64,000 nt of DNA from Pseudoalteromonas phenolica (GTDB lineage: Bacteria; Pseudomonadota; Gammaproteobacteria; Enterobacterales; Alteromonadaceae). Each line of letters opens with the position of its first letter. Position 1 is the first letter of the stretch. The stretch is taken from NCBI RefSeq assembly GCF_005876835.1, contig NZ_PPSW01000006.1:62001-126000 (forward strand), given 5' to 3'. Of the stretch, positions 1 through 8,540 are shown piece by piece. The notes below the pieces were generated by a model. The model was given only the letters and a program-made list of their open reading frames with translations, was not told the origin of the DNA and did no database searches. A program made the position numbers and the translations under genes.

Positions 1-1
1 T

Positions 2-883
2 AAGCAGGCTGTGAACACAATGGCAGGTAGTGATTCAGTTAGTATCTCTGACACATTAATTAAGGCGCTTAAATCAATTGTTACTGAAGAAAACACTGAC
101 AAAGCGCTTATCTCTGAACTGATCAAACTACCTAATTTTGACACTGTCAGTTCTGAGTTTTCTCCTGTTCCGATCACTGAGCTGGTTCACATCTACAAGC
201 AATTCGAACTTCAAATTGCGACACAAGTGCAATCAGAACTGATTGCTGCTTATGAAAGCTGTTCAGACTCTGGTGAGATTAGTGCCAGTGCGGTTGCAGC
301 CAGAAGCTTAAAATCAACGGCACTGTATTATTTAGTGCTTATTGAAAATGAAGAGGTAACTGATTGGTTACTTGCTAACAGCCAGCAAGATAATATGACG
401 CTGAAATTAGCTGCGCTTAAGGCGGTAAAAAATGCCGAACATGAAATTACTGAACAGTTAATTTCACAATTCGATGCGCAATGGCGACATGATCCATTGG
501 TTATGGACAAATGGTTTGCACTTCAGGCGACAACAGATAATGATGGTGCGATTGACTTAATAAAGTCTTTATATGATCACCCTTGTTTTGATAAATCAAA
601 TCCAAACCGCGTACGCGCATTAGTTGGTCAATTTGCACGCAGTAACCCTGCTCAATTCCATCGTATTGATGGGAAGGGTTATGAACTACTTGCCGATTTA
701 TTAATTGAACTTAATGCAATTAATCCACAGAACGCCTCGAGAATAGTGACGCCGTTTATGTCATGGAAACGTTATGACAGTACTCGTCAGCAATTAATAA
801 AGGCTCAGTTACAACGTATTGCAAGCATTGATAACTTGAGCGATGACTTATTTGAAAAGGTGGATAAGGCACTAAACGCATAA
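2..883 (+). CDS. pepN: Aminopeptidase N, C-terminal part (cut by window start)
   Basis: The reading frame is open from base 2, so this is the last 293 residues of a longer gene; the enzyme in E. coli is about 870 aa. PepN is a cytoplasmic M1-family zinc aminopeptidase that removes N-terminal residues from peptides. The HExxH catalytic domain lies outside the window. What is present is the all-helical C-terminal domain, recognisable from the SALYYLVL-like stretch and the repeated helices ending in KSNPNRVRALVGQFARSNP, FHRIDGKGYELLAD and PFMSWKRYD, which is typical of the PepN C-terminal ARM-like domain. The GTG at 11 and the ATG at 20 are internal codons, not starts. The stop is directly followed by the ATG of the next gene. 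Confidence 0.93.
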   Translation, partial: KQAVNTMAGSDSVSISDTLIKALKSIVTEENTDKALISELIKLPNFDTVSSEFSPVPITELVHIYKQFELQIATQVQSELIAAYESCSDSGEISASAVAARSLKSTALYYLVLIENEEVTDWLLANSQQDNMTLKLAALKAVKNAEHEITEQLISQFDAQWRHDPLVMDKWFALQATTDNDGAIDLIKSLYDHPCFDKSNPNRVRALVGQFARSNPAQFHRIDGKGYELLADLLIELNAINPQNASRIVTPFMSWKRYDSTRQQLIKAQLQRIASIDNLSDDLFEKVDKALNA

Positions 884-1105
884 ATGATAGAGTACTATTT
901 TTATTTATCGTTAAGCTATGACGAATGCATGGCTTACTACCGAGGCGATTATGAGTATGTTCAAGTAATCGAAGATGGTGGTAAAAGCATTCGTTTTCCT
1001 GCTACACATATTAGACGTTTTGTCAGCTCCCTTGGTATAAGGGGGCGGTTTAGGCTTTGCCTCACAGACGAAAATAGCTTTATTTCTCTTGATAAAGTGT
1101 CTTAA
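884..1105 (+). CDS. DUF2835 family protein
   Basis: This 73-residue protein starts immediately after the pepN stop (TAAATG), so it is probably cotranscribed with pepN. It has no signal peptide or membrane segment. The pattern (YYFYLSLSYDECMAYYRGD at the start, then IRFPATHIRRFVSSLGIRGRFRL) is the DUF2835 family, small proteins of Gammaproteobacteria that follow pepN in Alteromonadales and Vibrionales as far as I recall. The family is predicted to be beta-rich, with a conserved aromatic N-terminus and a basic FPxxxLRxF-like motif. Its function is unknown. An opposite-strand frame over the same bases has no family resemblance and is a shadow. Confidence 0.85.
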   Translation: MIEYYFYLSLSYDECMAYYRGDYEYVQVIEDGGKSIRFPATHIRRFVSSLGIRGRFRLCLTDENSFISLDKVS

Positions 1106-1420
1106 AAACAAAAATTGCATTGTTATTAATAACTTCAAATTTCGGCTGAATAATACTCGATAATTTAGAATAAAATATTATTAGTTTATTGTTCAGCGCA
1201 TTAAATCGTCACAATTTTGAGAATAGGATTTGTTATAAAGCAGAATTACGTGTTATAAATTATCTGGTAAGACGTCTTACCAAGGGTAAAGTCGTGTCCA
1301 GAACAAAAAAATAGTAACTTTTGGTTTAGTGAATTTGAGTTTTTCTACGTTCACTTCTAATGTTACTTCAATATAAAAACAACAACTTGATTAAAATAAC
1401 CCGCATAGGGGGAACGCATA
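1106..1420 (+). promoter_or_regulatory. 315-bp intergenic leader of the DUF1302 cluster
   Basis: The stretch is AT-rich and noncoding. It holds a perfect 18-bp palindrome at 1265-1282 (listed separately) and a purine-rich ribosome site GGGGGA at 1407-1413 ahead of the ATG at 1421. The promoter must lie here, but I cannot place -35/-10 boxes with confidence. No terminator-grade hairpin follows the DUF2835 gene; GTTATTAATAAC near 1122-1133 is only a short AT palindrome. Confidence 0.6.
1265..1282. promoter_or_regulatory. 18-bp perfect palindrome, candidate operator
   Basis: TGGTAAGACGTCTTACCA reads identically on both strands. It sits 139 bp upstream of the DUF1302 start and has no T-tract, so it fits a protein-binding operator better than a terminator. 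The outer TGGTA/TACCA halves resemble operators of dimeric TetR or GntR/FadR-type regulators of lipid metabolism. That resemblance is inference; no regulator gene is adjacent. Confidence 0.5.
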
Positions 1421-3532
1421 ATGATTAAAAGAGCGCTCTTTGTTCCAAACAAAATAATGCTCGGCTTAGCGGCCACAGTTGCTGTAACAAGTGCAAATGT
1501 TTCAGCTGCAAGTTTCCAAGTCGGTGATTTTGACATCACATTCGATTCAACATTTTCATACGGTCAAAGTATTCGTGTAGAAGATCGCGACTTCCAATAT
1601 ATTGGTAAAAGTAACCACCCAAGGTTTGATTGGTCTGGTTATAATGCAGGTCTTGGTAATACAAAGTATGGCTCTTCACAAGTTTGGGCTCAGCCTGGCG
1701 CTTATTCAAATAATGGCGACGCTGGTAACCTGAACTTTGATTCTGGTGACACTTTTTCCCAACTAATTAAAGGTACTCACGATTTCGGTATCTCTAAAGA
1801 TAACTGGGGTATTTTCTCGCGCTTTATGTATTTTAAAGATTTCGCGATGGAAGATGGCGATTTTGCATACACCAACCCAGTATCAGGTAAAAAAGTAGAT
1901 CCTTGTGCTGATAAACAAACTAAAGAGCAGGTATGTTCTGATGTACGTTTATTAGATGCTTTCATTTGGGCTGACTTTGATTTAAATGATGGTCAAAACC
2001 CACTTTCTGTTCGACTAGGTCAACAAGTTGTAAACTGGGGTGAAAGTACACTCATCTCTCACGGTATCAATGTAAACCCTGTTGATATTGACCGTTTAAG
2101 AGCGCCAGGTTCTGAATTAAAAGAAGCGTTTATTCCTGTCGGCATGTTCTGGGCGTCTTTAGGTATTACTGAAAATGTAACCTTAGAGGGTTTCTATCAG
2201 TACCAGTGGCATGAAACCCGTTTGCCTGCATCGGGTAGTTATTTCTCTACAAACGATTTTGCATCTGAAAACGGTTATATGCAAAACGTACAACTAGGTT
2301 TTACGTCAAACCCTGATATTGATTTACACCATTTAACTGAGTCGCTTAACAGCCTATATGCTGATGCAACAGCGGCTTTAATTGCACAAGGCGTAGAGCC
2401 AACTCCTGAATTAGTTGGTCAAACTGCAGCGTCAATGTATATGGCTTACCCAACGAAAGTTGCGCTTAAAGGTAAGGGCTTAAACGGTAAGAGTGAACCT
2501 AAAGACGCAGGCCAGTATGGTATTCGTCTTGGTATGTTTGCACCTGAGTTAAATGATACAGAATTTGCGCTGTACTACATTAACTATCATAGCCGCCGTC
2601 CGCTTATCTCTGGTAAAGCATCAAACTTTGAAGCTGATGTTATTGCACAGGACTTAGCATATATTGCTGCAAACCCAATTGATGAACATAATGTAACTAA
2701 TTTAAATGCTTTCACTCAAGCTACTATTACTTACCCAGAAGATATCAAGCTTTATGGTTTAAGTTTTAATACAGCCATTGGTGAAACTGCTTTCTCAGGT
2801 GAGTTTTCTTATCGTCAAGACGAGCCTCTGCAGATTGACGATGTAGAGTTACTTTACGCTGGTATGGCTGAACAGCTAGCTTACTCGGGTCTTCGTGAAG
2901 ATTTCAGCAGTCTGTCTCAATTAAGTGCCAGAGATGAAGTGAGCTACGTTAAGCCAGGCGAAGTTGCACAAGGTTACATTCTAAAAGACTCTATGCAAGT
3001 TCAGTTTACTGCAACGCATTTATTCGGTCCTTCTTTAGGTGCTGATAGCTGGGCTGTAGTTGGTGAAGTTGGTGCTGTAACAATTAAAGACATGCCTAGC
3101 TACGACGAACTTCGCCTGAATGTTGCAGGCACGGGCCGCAGTGGTACGATTGAAGGCTATGGTCCTTTAATTGAAAAGGGAGCTAGGTATGATCTTCTTC
3201 ATATGGCACTTTCGAATGGCCCAGAAACAAACCCATTCCCAACAGCGTCATCATGGGGTTATCGTTTAATAGCGAAGGGTGATTACAATAACCTTTTTGC
3301 TGGCGTTAACTTCTCTCCTCGTATTGTGTTCTCACATGATGTAAATGGTACGACACCTGATCCTATGTATCTATTCGTCGAAGACAGAAAGTCTTTGGGT
3401 ATGACAATGAATTTCACTTACCAGAATGCTTGGTCATTTGACTTTAGCTACAACACATTCTGGGGTGGCGGTGCAACAAATACCTTTGCAGACCGTGATT
3501 TTGTCTCTTTCAATATTAAGTATTCAATTTAA
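1421..3532 (+). CDS. DUF1302 family outer-membrane protein
   Basis: A 703-residue protein with an N-terminal signal peptide (basic MIKR, hydrophobic segment, cleavage near NVSAAS at about residue 30). The remainder is rich in alternating aromatic/polar strands (for example SWGYRLIAKGDYNN, WSFDFSYNTFWGGG) as expected of a large outer-membrane beta-barrel. DUF1302 proteins are 500-750 aa and nearly always paired with a DUF1329 gene, as here (11-bp gap). Two cysteines at about residues 165 and 174 (DPCAD...QVCSD) could form a loop disulfide. The strong GGGGGA ribosome site supports the 1421 ATG. Function in the family is not settled; a channel for hydrophobic compounds or lipids is my inference from the neighbours. 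Confidence 0.85.
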   Translation: MIKRALFVPNKIMLGLAATVAVTSANVSAASFQVGDFDITFDSTFSYGQSIRVEDRDFQYIGKSNHPRFDWSGYNAGLGNTKYGSSQVWAQPGAYSNNGDAGNLNFDSGDTFSQLIKGTHDFGISKDNWGIFSRFMYFKDFAMEDGDFAYTNPVSGKKVDPCADKQTKEQVCSDVRLLDAFIWADFDLNDGQNPLSVRLGQQVVNWGESTLISHGINVNPVDIDRLRAPGSELKEAFIPVGMFWASLGITENVTLEGFYQYQWHETRLPASGSYFSTNDFASENGYMQNVQLGFTSNPDIDLHHLTESLNSLYADATAALIAQGVEPTPELVGQTAASMYMAYPTKVALKGKGLNGKSEPKDAGQYGIRLGMFAPELNDTEFALYYINYHSRRPLISGKASNFEADVIAQDLAYIAANPIDEHNVTNLNAFTQATITYPEDIKLYGLSFNTAIGETAFSGEFSYRQDEPLQIDDVELLYAGMAEQLAYSGLREDFSSLSQLSARDEVSYVKPGEVAQGYILKDSMQVQFTATHLFGPSLGADSWAVVGEVGAVTIKDMPSYDELRLNVAGTGRSGTIEGYGPLIEKGARYDLLHMALSNGPETNPFPTASSWGYRLIAKGDYNNLFAGVNFSPRIVFSHDVNGTTPDPMYLFVEDRKSLGMTMNFTYQNAWSFDFSYNTFWGGGATNTFADRDFVSFNIKYSI

Positions 3533-3543
3533 GGGCTTGTTAT

Positions 3544-4911
3544 ATGTTTAAAAAACCAAGCATGATCGCAGCAACAATAATAACAATGATGGCTGCTCCA
3601 TTCGCTCATGCAGATATGACTGCTGAGCAAGTAGCTAGATTAGGTGCTGACTTAACGCCAATTGGCGCAGAAAAAGCGGGCAACGCTGATGGTTCAATTC
3701 CAGCATGGACTGGCGGTATTACTAAGCCTCCTGCAGGTTTTGAGCCGGGCATGCACCATATTGACCCATATGCTGACGATAAAGTTATTTTAACTATCGA
3801 TAAGAGTAATCTTGATAAGCATAAAGATTTATTGAGTCCGGGCCAAATTGCATTATTCGAAACGTATCCTGATACGTTCAAAATGAACATTTACCCAACT
3901 CGTCGAAGTGCTGCATATCCTCAGTTTGTTTATGATGCAACTAAGAAGTACGCACAAACTGCAGAGCTGATTGAAGGTGGTAATGGTATTAAAAATACGG
4001 CTATCGGTATTCCATTTCCTGTTCCTGCAAATGGCCTAGAAGCAATTTGGAACCACTTATTACGTTACCGTGGTCTATCAATCGCGCGTTTTGGTGGTCA
4101 AGCAATGCCTACGGCGTCTGGTTCGTATAACATTATCGGCTTTGATGAAAAGCTACTTGTTAAATACTCTGATCCAGCGGCAACGCCTGAAGCACTTCAA
4201 GAGTCCAATGTATTATTCAAGTTCAAGCAAAAAGTAACAGAACCAGCACGACTTGCCGGTACTGCGCTTCTTGTTCATGAAACAATGGACCAAATCTTAA
4301 CGCCTCGTCAAGCGTGGACTTATAACACGGGTCAACGTCGTGTTCGTCGTGCTCCAAATGTTGCGTACGATGCACCAGGAACAGCTTCAGATAGTCTTCG
4401 TACAACCGATGATTTTGATATGTTCAATGGTTCACCAAATCGCTATGAGTGGACTTTAAAAGGTAAGAAAGAAATGTACATTCCTTACAACAGCTACAAG
4501 CTTCACAGCGATAAGCTAAAGTATGATGACATTCTTCACGCAGGCCATATCAACCCTGAACATGTGCGATATGAGAAGCACCGAGTATGGGTTGTTGAAG
4601 CGAATCTTAAAGAAGGCACACGCCATATTTATAAGAAACGCGTATTCTACATTGACGAGGATAGCTGGCAGATCCATGTAACGGATATTTACGATAACCG
4701 TGATCAAATGTACCGCGTTGCGATGGCGCATGGTCTGAACTATTACGATGTGCCTACGCATTGGAGTACATTAGATGTTTATCATGACTTAAATTCTCGT
4801 CGTTATCTAGCGATTGGTCTTGATAATGAAGAATCTATGTATGACTTCAGTCAGTCATTTAAAGACAATGAGTTTACGCAAAGTGCACTTCGTCGCGAAG
4901 GTAAGCGTTAA
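3544..4911 (+). CDS. DUF1329 family periplasmic protein (LolA-like fold)
   Basis: 455 residues, with a signal peptide (MFKKPSMIAATIITMMAAPFAHA, cleaved near residue 23). The mature start (MTAEQVARLGADLTPIGAEK, then GSIPAWTGGI) is the family hallmark. DUF1329 members are soluble periplasmic proteins whose fold resembles the lipoprotein carrier LolA, with a concave hydrophobic surface. The C-terminal half carries the conserved YxxHRVWVVEA and RHIYKKRVFYIDEDSW blocks. It follows the DUF1302 gene by 11 bp and precedes a propeller protein and an MMPL transporter. By analogy with LolA-like proteins coupled to MMPL exporters it could carry a lipidic cargo across the periplasm; this is inference. Confidence 0.87.
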   Translation: MFKKPSMIAATIITMMAAPFAHADMTAEQVARLGADLTPIGAEKAGNADGSIPAWTGGITKPPAGFEPGMHHIDPYADDKVILTIDKSNLDKHKDLLSPGQIALFETYPDTFKMNIYPTRRSAAYPQFVYDATKKYAQTAELIEGGNGIKNTAIGIPFPVPANGLEAIWNHLLRYRGLSIARFGGQAMPTASGSYNIIGFDEKLLVKYSDPAATPEALQESNVLFKFKQKVTEPARLAGTALLVHETMDQILTPRQAWTYNTGQRRVRRAPNVAYDAPGTASDSLRTTDDFDMFNGSPNRYEWTLKGKKEMYIPYNSYKLHSDKLKYDDILHAGHINPEHVRYEKHRVWVVEANLKEGTRHIYKKRVFYIDEDSWQIHVTDIYDNRDQMYRVAMAHGLNYYDVPTHWSTLDVYHDLNSRRYLAIGLDNEESMYDFSQSFKDNEFTQSALRREGKR

Positions 4912-4928
4912 TCTTCAAATAGAAATAA

Positions 4929-4953
4929 AAAGTGGCTGTCACCCAGCCACTTT
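4929..4953 (+). terminator. Intra-cluster hairpin, weak terminator
   Basis: AAAGTGGCTG (4929-4938), a 5-nt loop, then CAGCCACTTT (4944-4953) form a perfect 10-bp stem 17 nt after the DUF1329 stop. The 3' side continues TTTATTC rather than a long U-run, so it could attenuate transcription or protect the 3' end of the upstream message instead of ending it fully. It splits the cluster into an envelope half and a transporter half. Confidence 0.65.
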
Positions 4954-5011
4954 ATTCAACATTCAAGACAAACTTCCTTTGTCTTCGACAACAGATGTTC
5001 GAGTATTCAGC

Positions 5012-6010
5012 ATGAAATTTAATCAGTACGCGTTTTGCTTAATGGCGGCTTTATCTTCCAATGAAGTAGTATCTGCACCGTCAGCTTCTTTGCAAGTTGC
5101 AAAACCAAATTCAACACTATTTACAGACATAGATAGCACCGATGATCAGGTCGTTGCTGTTGGTAAGTTTGGCACTATTGTGACTTCAACAGATGGGCAA
5201 AATTGGCAACAAGCTGAAGTACCTGTTCAATCTCTTTTAACAGCCGTTACGATAAAGTCTGATAAAGCAGCATGGGCATGTGGCCATGATGCAACCATAG
5301 TGCATAGTTCAGATAATGGTAAAACTTGGCAATTACAGCAATACTTACCTGAACAAGGCAAACCTTGCTTAGATATTGAATTCATCGATGAAAATACAGG
5401 TTTTGCTATTGGTGCCTATGGCATGTTTTATAAGACTACTAATGGCGGAAAAACTTGGAAGTCACAATTCATCAGTGATTTTGTGCACCCTGATGACAAA
5501 GAATATCTTGAAGAACTAAAGGAAGATGACCCTGAAGCCTATCAAGATGAAATTAAGTTTATTCTCCCGCATTTTAATCGTTTGCTAATGAAAGATAATG
5601 CTTTTTATCTTGTAGGTGAAATGGGCTTAGTGGCTAAAAGTGAAGACAAAGGCATCTCTTGGCAAAAATTTGAAGAGTTTTACCCTGGTTCATTCTTTAG
5701 CGTAAACGAAACACCCGATGGTCAAATTCTAGTTGCAGGATTAAGAGGGAATGCCTTCACTAAGTCTCAAAGTGATAATGATTTTGCTGAAATCGATATC
5801 GCACAAACCGCAACAATAAATGCAATTTTGCCATTTAAAGACTCAACTTTACTGTTTGCAAACTCTGGCTTGGTCCACGCTTTTGATGGTCATCAGGTAA
5901 CAAGTGAGCAACTGCCTTCAGGTCATGCAATTTTGTCAGCGACTATATTTAACAATAAAGTAATTATGGCAACAGAAAAAGGACTAATTACTTGGGGAGA
6001 TAGCAAGTAA
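5012..6010 (+). CDS. YCF48/BNR-repeat propeller protein, exported
   Basis: The ATG at 5012 gives 332 residues beginning with a signal-like segment (MKFNQYAFCLMAAL...VVSAPS). The frame stays open upstream to 4814, but that would overlap the DUF1329 gene and the hairpin, so 5012 is preferred. At least four Ycf48-type repeats are visible: GTIVTSTDGQNWQ, ATIVHSSDNGKTWQL, GMFYKTTNGGKTWKS and GLVAKSEDKGISWQKF, spaced as blades of a beta-propeller. Ycf48-like proteins in other systems are assembly or scaffolding factors. The acidic insert EYLEELKEDDPEAYQDE near residues 166-182 is unusual. The stop overlaps the next ATG by one base (TAATG), which suggests translational coupling with the transporter. 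Confidence 0.85.
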   Translation: MKFNQYAFCLMAALSSNEVVSAPSASLQVAKPNSTLFTDIDSTDDQVVAVGKFGTIVTSTDGQNWQQAEVPVQSLLTAVTIKSDKAAWACGHDATIVHSSDNGKTWQLQQYLPEQGKPCLDIEFIDENTGFAIGAYGMFYKTTNGGKTWKSQFISDFVHPDDKEYLEELKEDDPEAYQDEIKFILPHFNRLLMKDNAFYLVGEMGLVAKSEDKGISWQKFEEFYPGSFFSVNETPDGQILVAGLRGNAFTKSQSDNDFAEIDIAQTATINAILPFKDSTLLFANSGLVHAFDGHQVTSEQLPSGHAILSATIFNNKVIMATEKGLITWGDSK

Positions 6011-8340
6011 TGCAAGCTATATTAAATAAACTTGAATATGTCGTATTCCGTCACAGACTCTTTATGGTTTTGGCGTTTTTATTCGCCACCGTTTTTCTAG
6101 GTTACAAAGCTACACATATTCAACTAGACGCTGCGTTTACGAAGAATATTCCTCTGCAGCATGACTACATGAAAGTGTATCTTAAACATGAAAAGCAGTT
6201 CGGTGGTGCTAACAGTATTTTAATTTCAGTGTGTGATGCAAATGGCGACATTTTCAACGAACCATTTTTCTCTACACTGAAATCAGTACACGACCAACTG
6301 TATTTTATTCCTGGTGTAAATAGACCGTTAGTTAATTCAATCTTTTCACCGAGTGCACGTTTTGTAGAAGTCGTAGAAGATGGCTTCGCAGGTGGGCCTA
6401 TTATCCCTGCTAATTTTGCACCAACAGAAAATGGTTTGGCAGTCGTAAAGCAAAACATTGAAAAAGCCAATGTAGTAGGGCGCATGATTGCCAGTGACTA
6501 CAGTTGTGCGATGGTAACTGCGCAATTACTAGAGACTGATCCACAAACGCAGGAGAAGTTAGATACGTTGGCGTTTGCTAAAAAGCTAGAAGAGGAAATT
6601 CGCAAGCCTCTGGAGAATGATAATGTGAGTATTCATATTATTGGCTTCGCGAAAATGGCTGGTGATATCGCAGACGGAGCGAAAGGTGTAGTTTTATTCT
6701 TTGTTATAGCTATCGTCTTCACCTTTATCATGGTGTGGTTATTCTGTAAGAGTTTTAAACTAACTCTTTTACCTATTTTATGTTCGTTAATTGCTGTTAT
6801 TTGGCAAATGGGCTTACTGTCTTCTCTAGGCTTTGGCTTAGATCCTATGTCTATTCTTGTGCCTTTCTTGGTATTTGCAATAGGTGTGAGTCATGGCGTA
6901 CAAATGATTAATGCTATTGGTAAGAAAGTATCTGAAGGGGTATCAAGTAAAGTTGCTGCGCAGGCTAGTTTTAAAGCGCTACTTATTCCGGGTGGTATCG
7001 CATTACTATCAGATACGGTTGGTTTCTTAACGCTATTAGCAATTGATATCGGTATTATTCGTGAACTTGCTATCACGGCGAGTTTAGGTGTTGCCGTTAT
7101 TATCTTTACAAACTTACTGTTGTTGCCAGTATTAGCTTCTTATTTTAACTCTTCAAAGATCCATCGTGTTGATGATGGTGATACAGCGTCGCATAAATTA
7201 TTCACTGCGATGCGTGAAAGCTTAGTGTCTGCAACGGATCCAAAGAAAGCAAAAATCATTATTTTCGTGTCTCTTTTGTTGTTTGTTTTCGGGTATTGGC
7301 AATCAAACAGTATGAAGATTGGTGATCTACATGCTGGCGCCCCTGCGCTACATGAAACAGCAAGATACAACCAAGATACCTTCTTGATAAATGATAGATA
7401 CACGATTTCGTCAGATATCTTAAAGGTACTAGTAGAAGCGTATCCGGCTGCCTGTACTGAGTTTGATACTATGGAACGAGTTAGTCGTTTCCAATGGAGA
7501 ATCGAGAACTTAAAAGGCGTGCAATCTGCAGTGTCTTTAAGCTCTGTTGCGCAATCAGTGAATGCAGGCTACAACGAAGGCAACCTGAAGTGGCAAACAC
7601 TTCCACGTAATAGTGCTTCTTTAGTTCAGGCAACTTCTCGTGTTGAAACGAGTACGGGCTTACTTAATGGCGATTGCTCTGTGATGCCGATTATCATCTT
7701 TATGGAAGATCACAAAGCTGAAACCATTGACCATGTGGTTGCTAAGATCAAAGAGTTTGCGACGATAGAGAATACTGACAAAGTTCAGTTTAGGTTAGCT
7801 TCTGGCCCAATAGGGGTAATGGCAGCGACTAATGAGTCAGTTGCAGAAGCACAAATCCCGATGATGATCTATGTATATGGTGCTGTCATCATTCTATGCT
7901 TATTAAGCTTTAGAAGTGTTAAAGCAACCATTGCAGTTGTTTTACCTCTCTATATTGTATCAACTTTGGCGCAAGCACTTATGGTGAAGCTTGAAATTGG
8001 CTTAACTGTGTCAACATTACCAGTTATAGCTCTTGGTGTTGGCATTGGTGTTGACTATGGTATTTATATCCTGTCATCGATGATGTCACAGCTTAAGCAA
8101 AATGTGCCTTTATCTATTGCCTACCGTAATGCTCTGGCTGAACGTGGTAGTGCTGTACTATTCACGGGTATTACATTAGCAATCGGTGTGAGTACTTGGA
8201 TATTCTCTGCACTGAAATTCCAAGTTGATATGGGTATTCTGCTCACCTTCATGTTTTTAGTGAATATGTTGGGTGCAGTCCTGTTATTGCCTGCTATAGG
8301 GACACTTCTCTGGCCTGACCAGAAAAAAAATTGTGAATAA
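6010..8340 (+). CDS. MMPL/RND superfamily transporter
   Basis: 776 residues. One N-terminal membrane segment (about 17-35) is followed by a large periplasmic domain, then membrane helices at about 225-400. A further helix near 415-430 precedes a second periplasmic domain, and a final helix bundle lies at about 615-770: the duplicated 12-helix RND layout. It is shorter than drug-efflux AcrB types (about 1040 aa) and matches the MMPL branch, which moves lipids, hopanoids or pigment lipids. The helix motifs GVGIGVDYGIYIL and AIGVSHGVQMINA hold the acidic and polar positions expected for proton coupling (Asp in VGVDYG). No membrane-fusion protein or TolC is adjacent. Cotranslated with the YCF48 gene; presumed energy source of the cluster. 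Confidence 0.88.
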   Translation: MQAILNKLEYVVFRHRLFMVLAFLFATVFLGYKATHIQLDAAFTKNIPLQHDYMKVYLKHEKQFGGANSILISVCDANGDIFNEPFFSTLKSVHDQLYFIPGVNRPLVNSIFSPSARFVEVVEDGFAGGPIIPANFAPTENGLAVVKQNIEKANVVGRMIASDYSCAMVTAQLLETDPQTQEKLDTLAFAKKLEEEIRKPLENDNVSIHIIGFAKMAGDIADGAKGVVLFFVIAIVFTFIMVWLFCKSFKLTLLPILCSLIAVIWQMGLLSSLGFGLDPMSILVPFLVFAIGVSHGVQMINAIGKKVSEGVSSKVAAQASFKALLIPGGIALLSDTVGFLTLLAIDIGIIRELAITASLGVAVIIFTNLLLLPVLASYFNSSKIHRVDDGDTASHKLFTAMRESLVSATDPKKAKIIIFVSLLLFVFGYWQSNSMKIGDLHAGAPALHETARYNQDTFLINDRYTISSDILKVLVEAYPAACTEFDTMERVSRFQWRIENLKGVQSAVSLSSVAQSVNAGYNEGNLKWQTLPRNSASLVQATSRVETSTGLLNGDCSVMPIIIFMEDHKAETIDHVVAKIKEFATIENTDKVQFRLASGPIGVMAATNESVAEAQIPMMIYVYGAVIILCLLSFRSVKATIAVVLPLYIVSTLAQALMVKLEIGLTVSTLPVIALGVGIGVDYGIYILSSMMSQLKQNVPLSIAYRNALAERGSAVLFTGITLAIGVSTWIFSALKFQVDMGILLTFMFLVNMLGAVLLLPAIGTLLWPDQKKNCE

Positions 8341-8435
8341 ATGTGCTTTAAAATGGCAAGGATTGCCTATTTATATCTATTATTTGTGAATAGATGAGCA
8401 AATGGCTGAAAAGCTTGAAATGTTTTCGTCGAAAA

Positions 8436-8494
8436 AGCTGTTTATTAGCGTCAGAAAGGTTAGAATTTACCTGACTCCACGCTAATAAATGGCT
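8436..8494. promoter_or_regulatory. Long hairpin in the leader of the glutamate dehydrogenase gene
   Basis: TTTATTAGCGT (8441-8451) and ACGCTAATAAA (8479-8489) are perfect 11-bp inverted arms. The pairing extends outward through AGCTG/TGGCT with two wobbles, and a smaller AGGT/ACCT stem lies in the loop. It ends 46 nt before the start codon. There is no U-run on the plus strand; on the minus strand the stem is followed by CTTTTTC. It may be a bidirectional terminator for the transporter operon or a leader RNA structure. Confidence 0.5.
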
Positions 8495-8540
8495 GTACAA
8501 ATAATCTACCGTTCAAGGTGGTATAGATTAAGGAACACAT

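Noticed and set aside
4814..5011. Upstream extension of the YCF48 gene (frame open to 4814)
   Set aside because: It would overlap the end of the DUF1329 gene and cross the hairpin; the ATG at 5012 directly begins a signal peptide.
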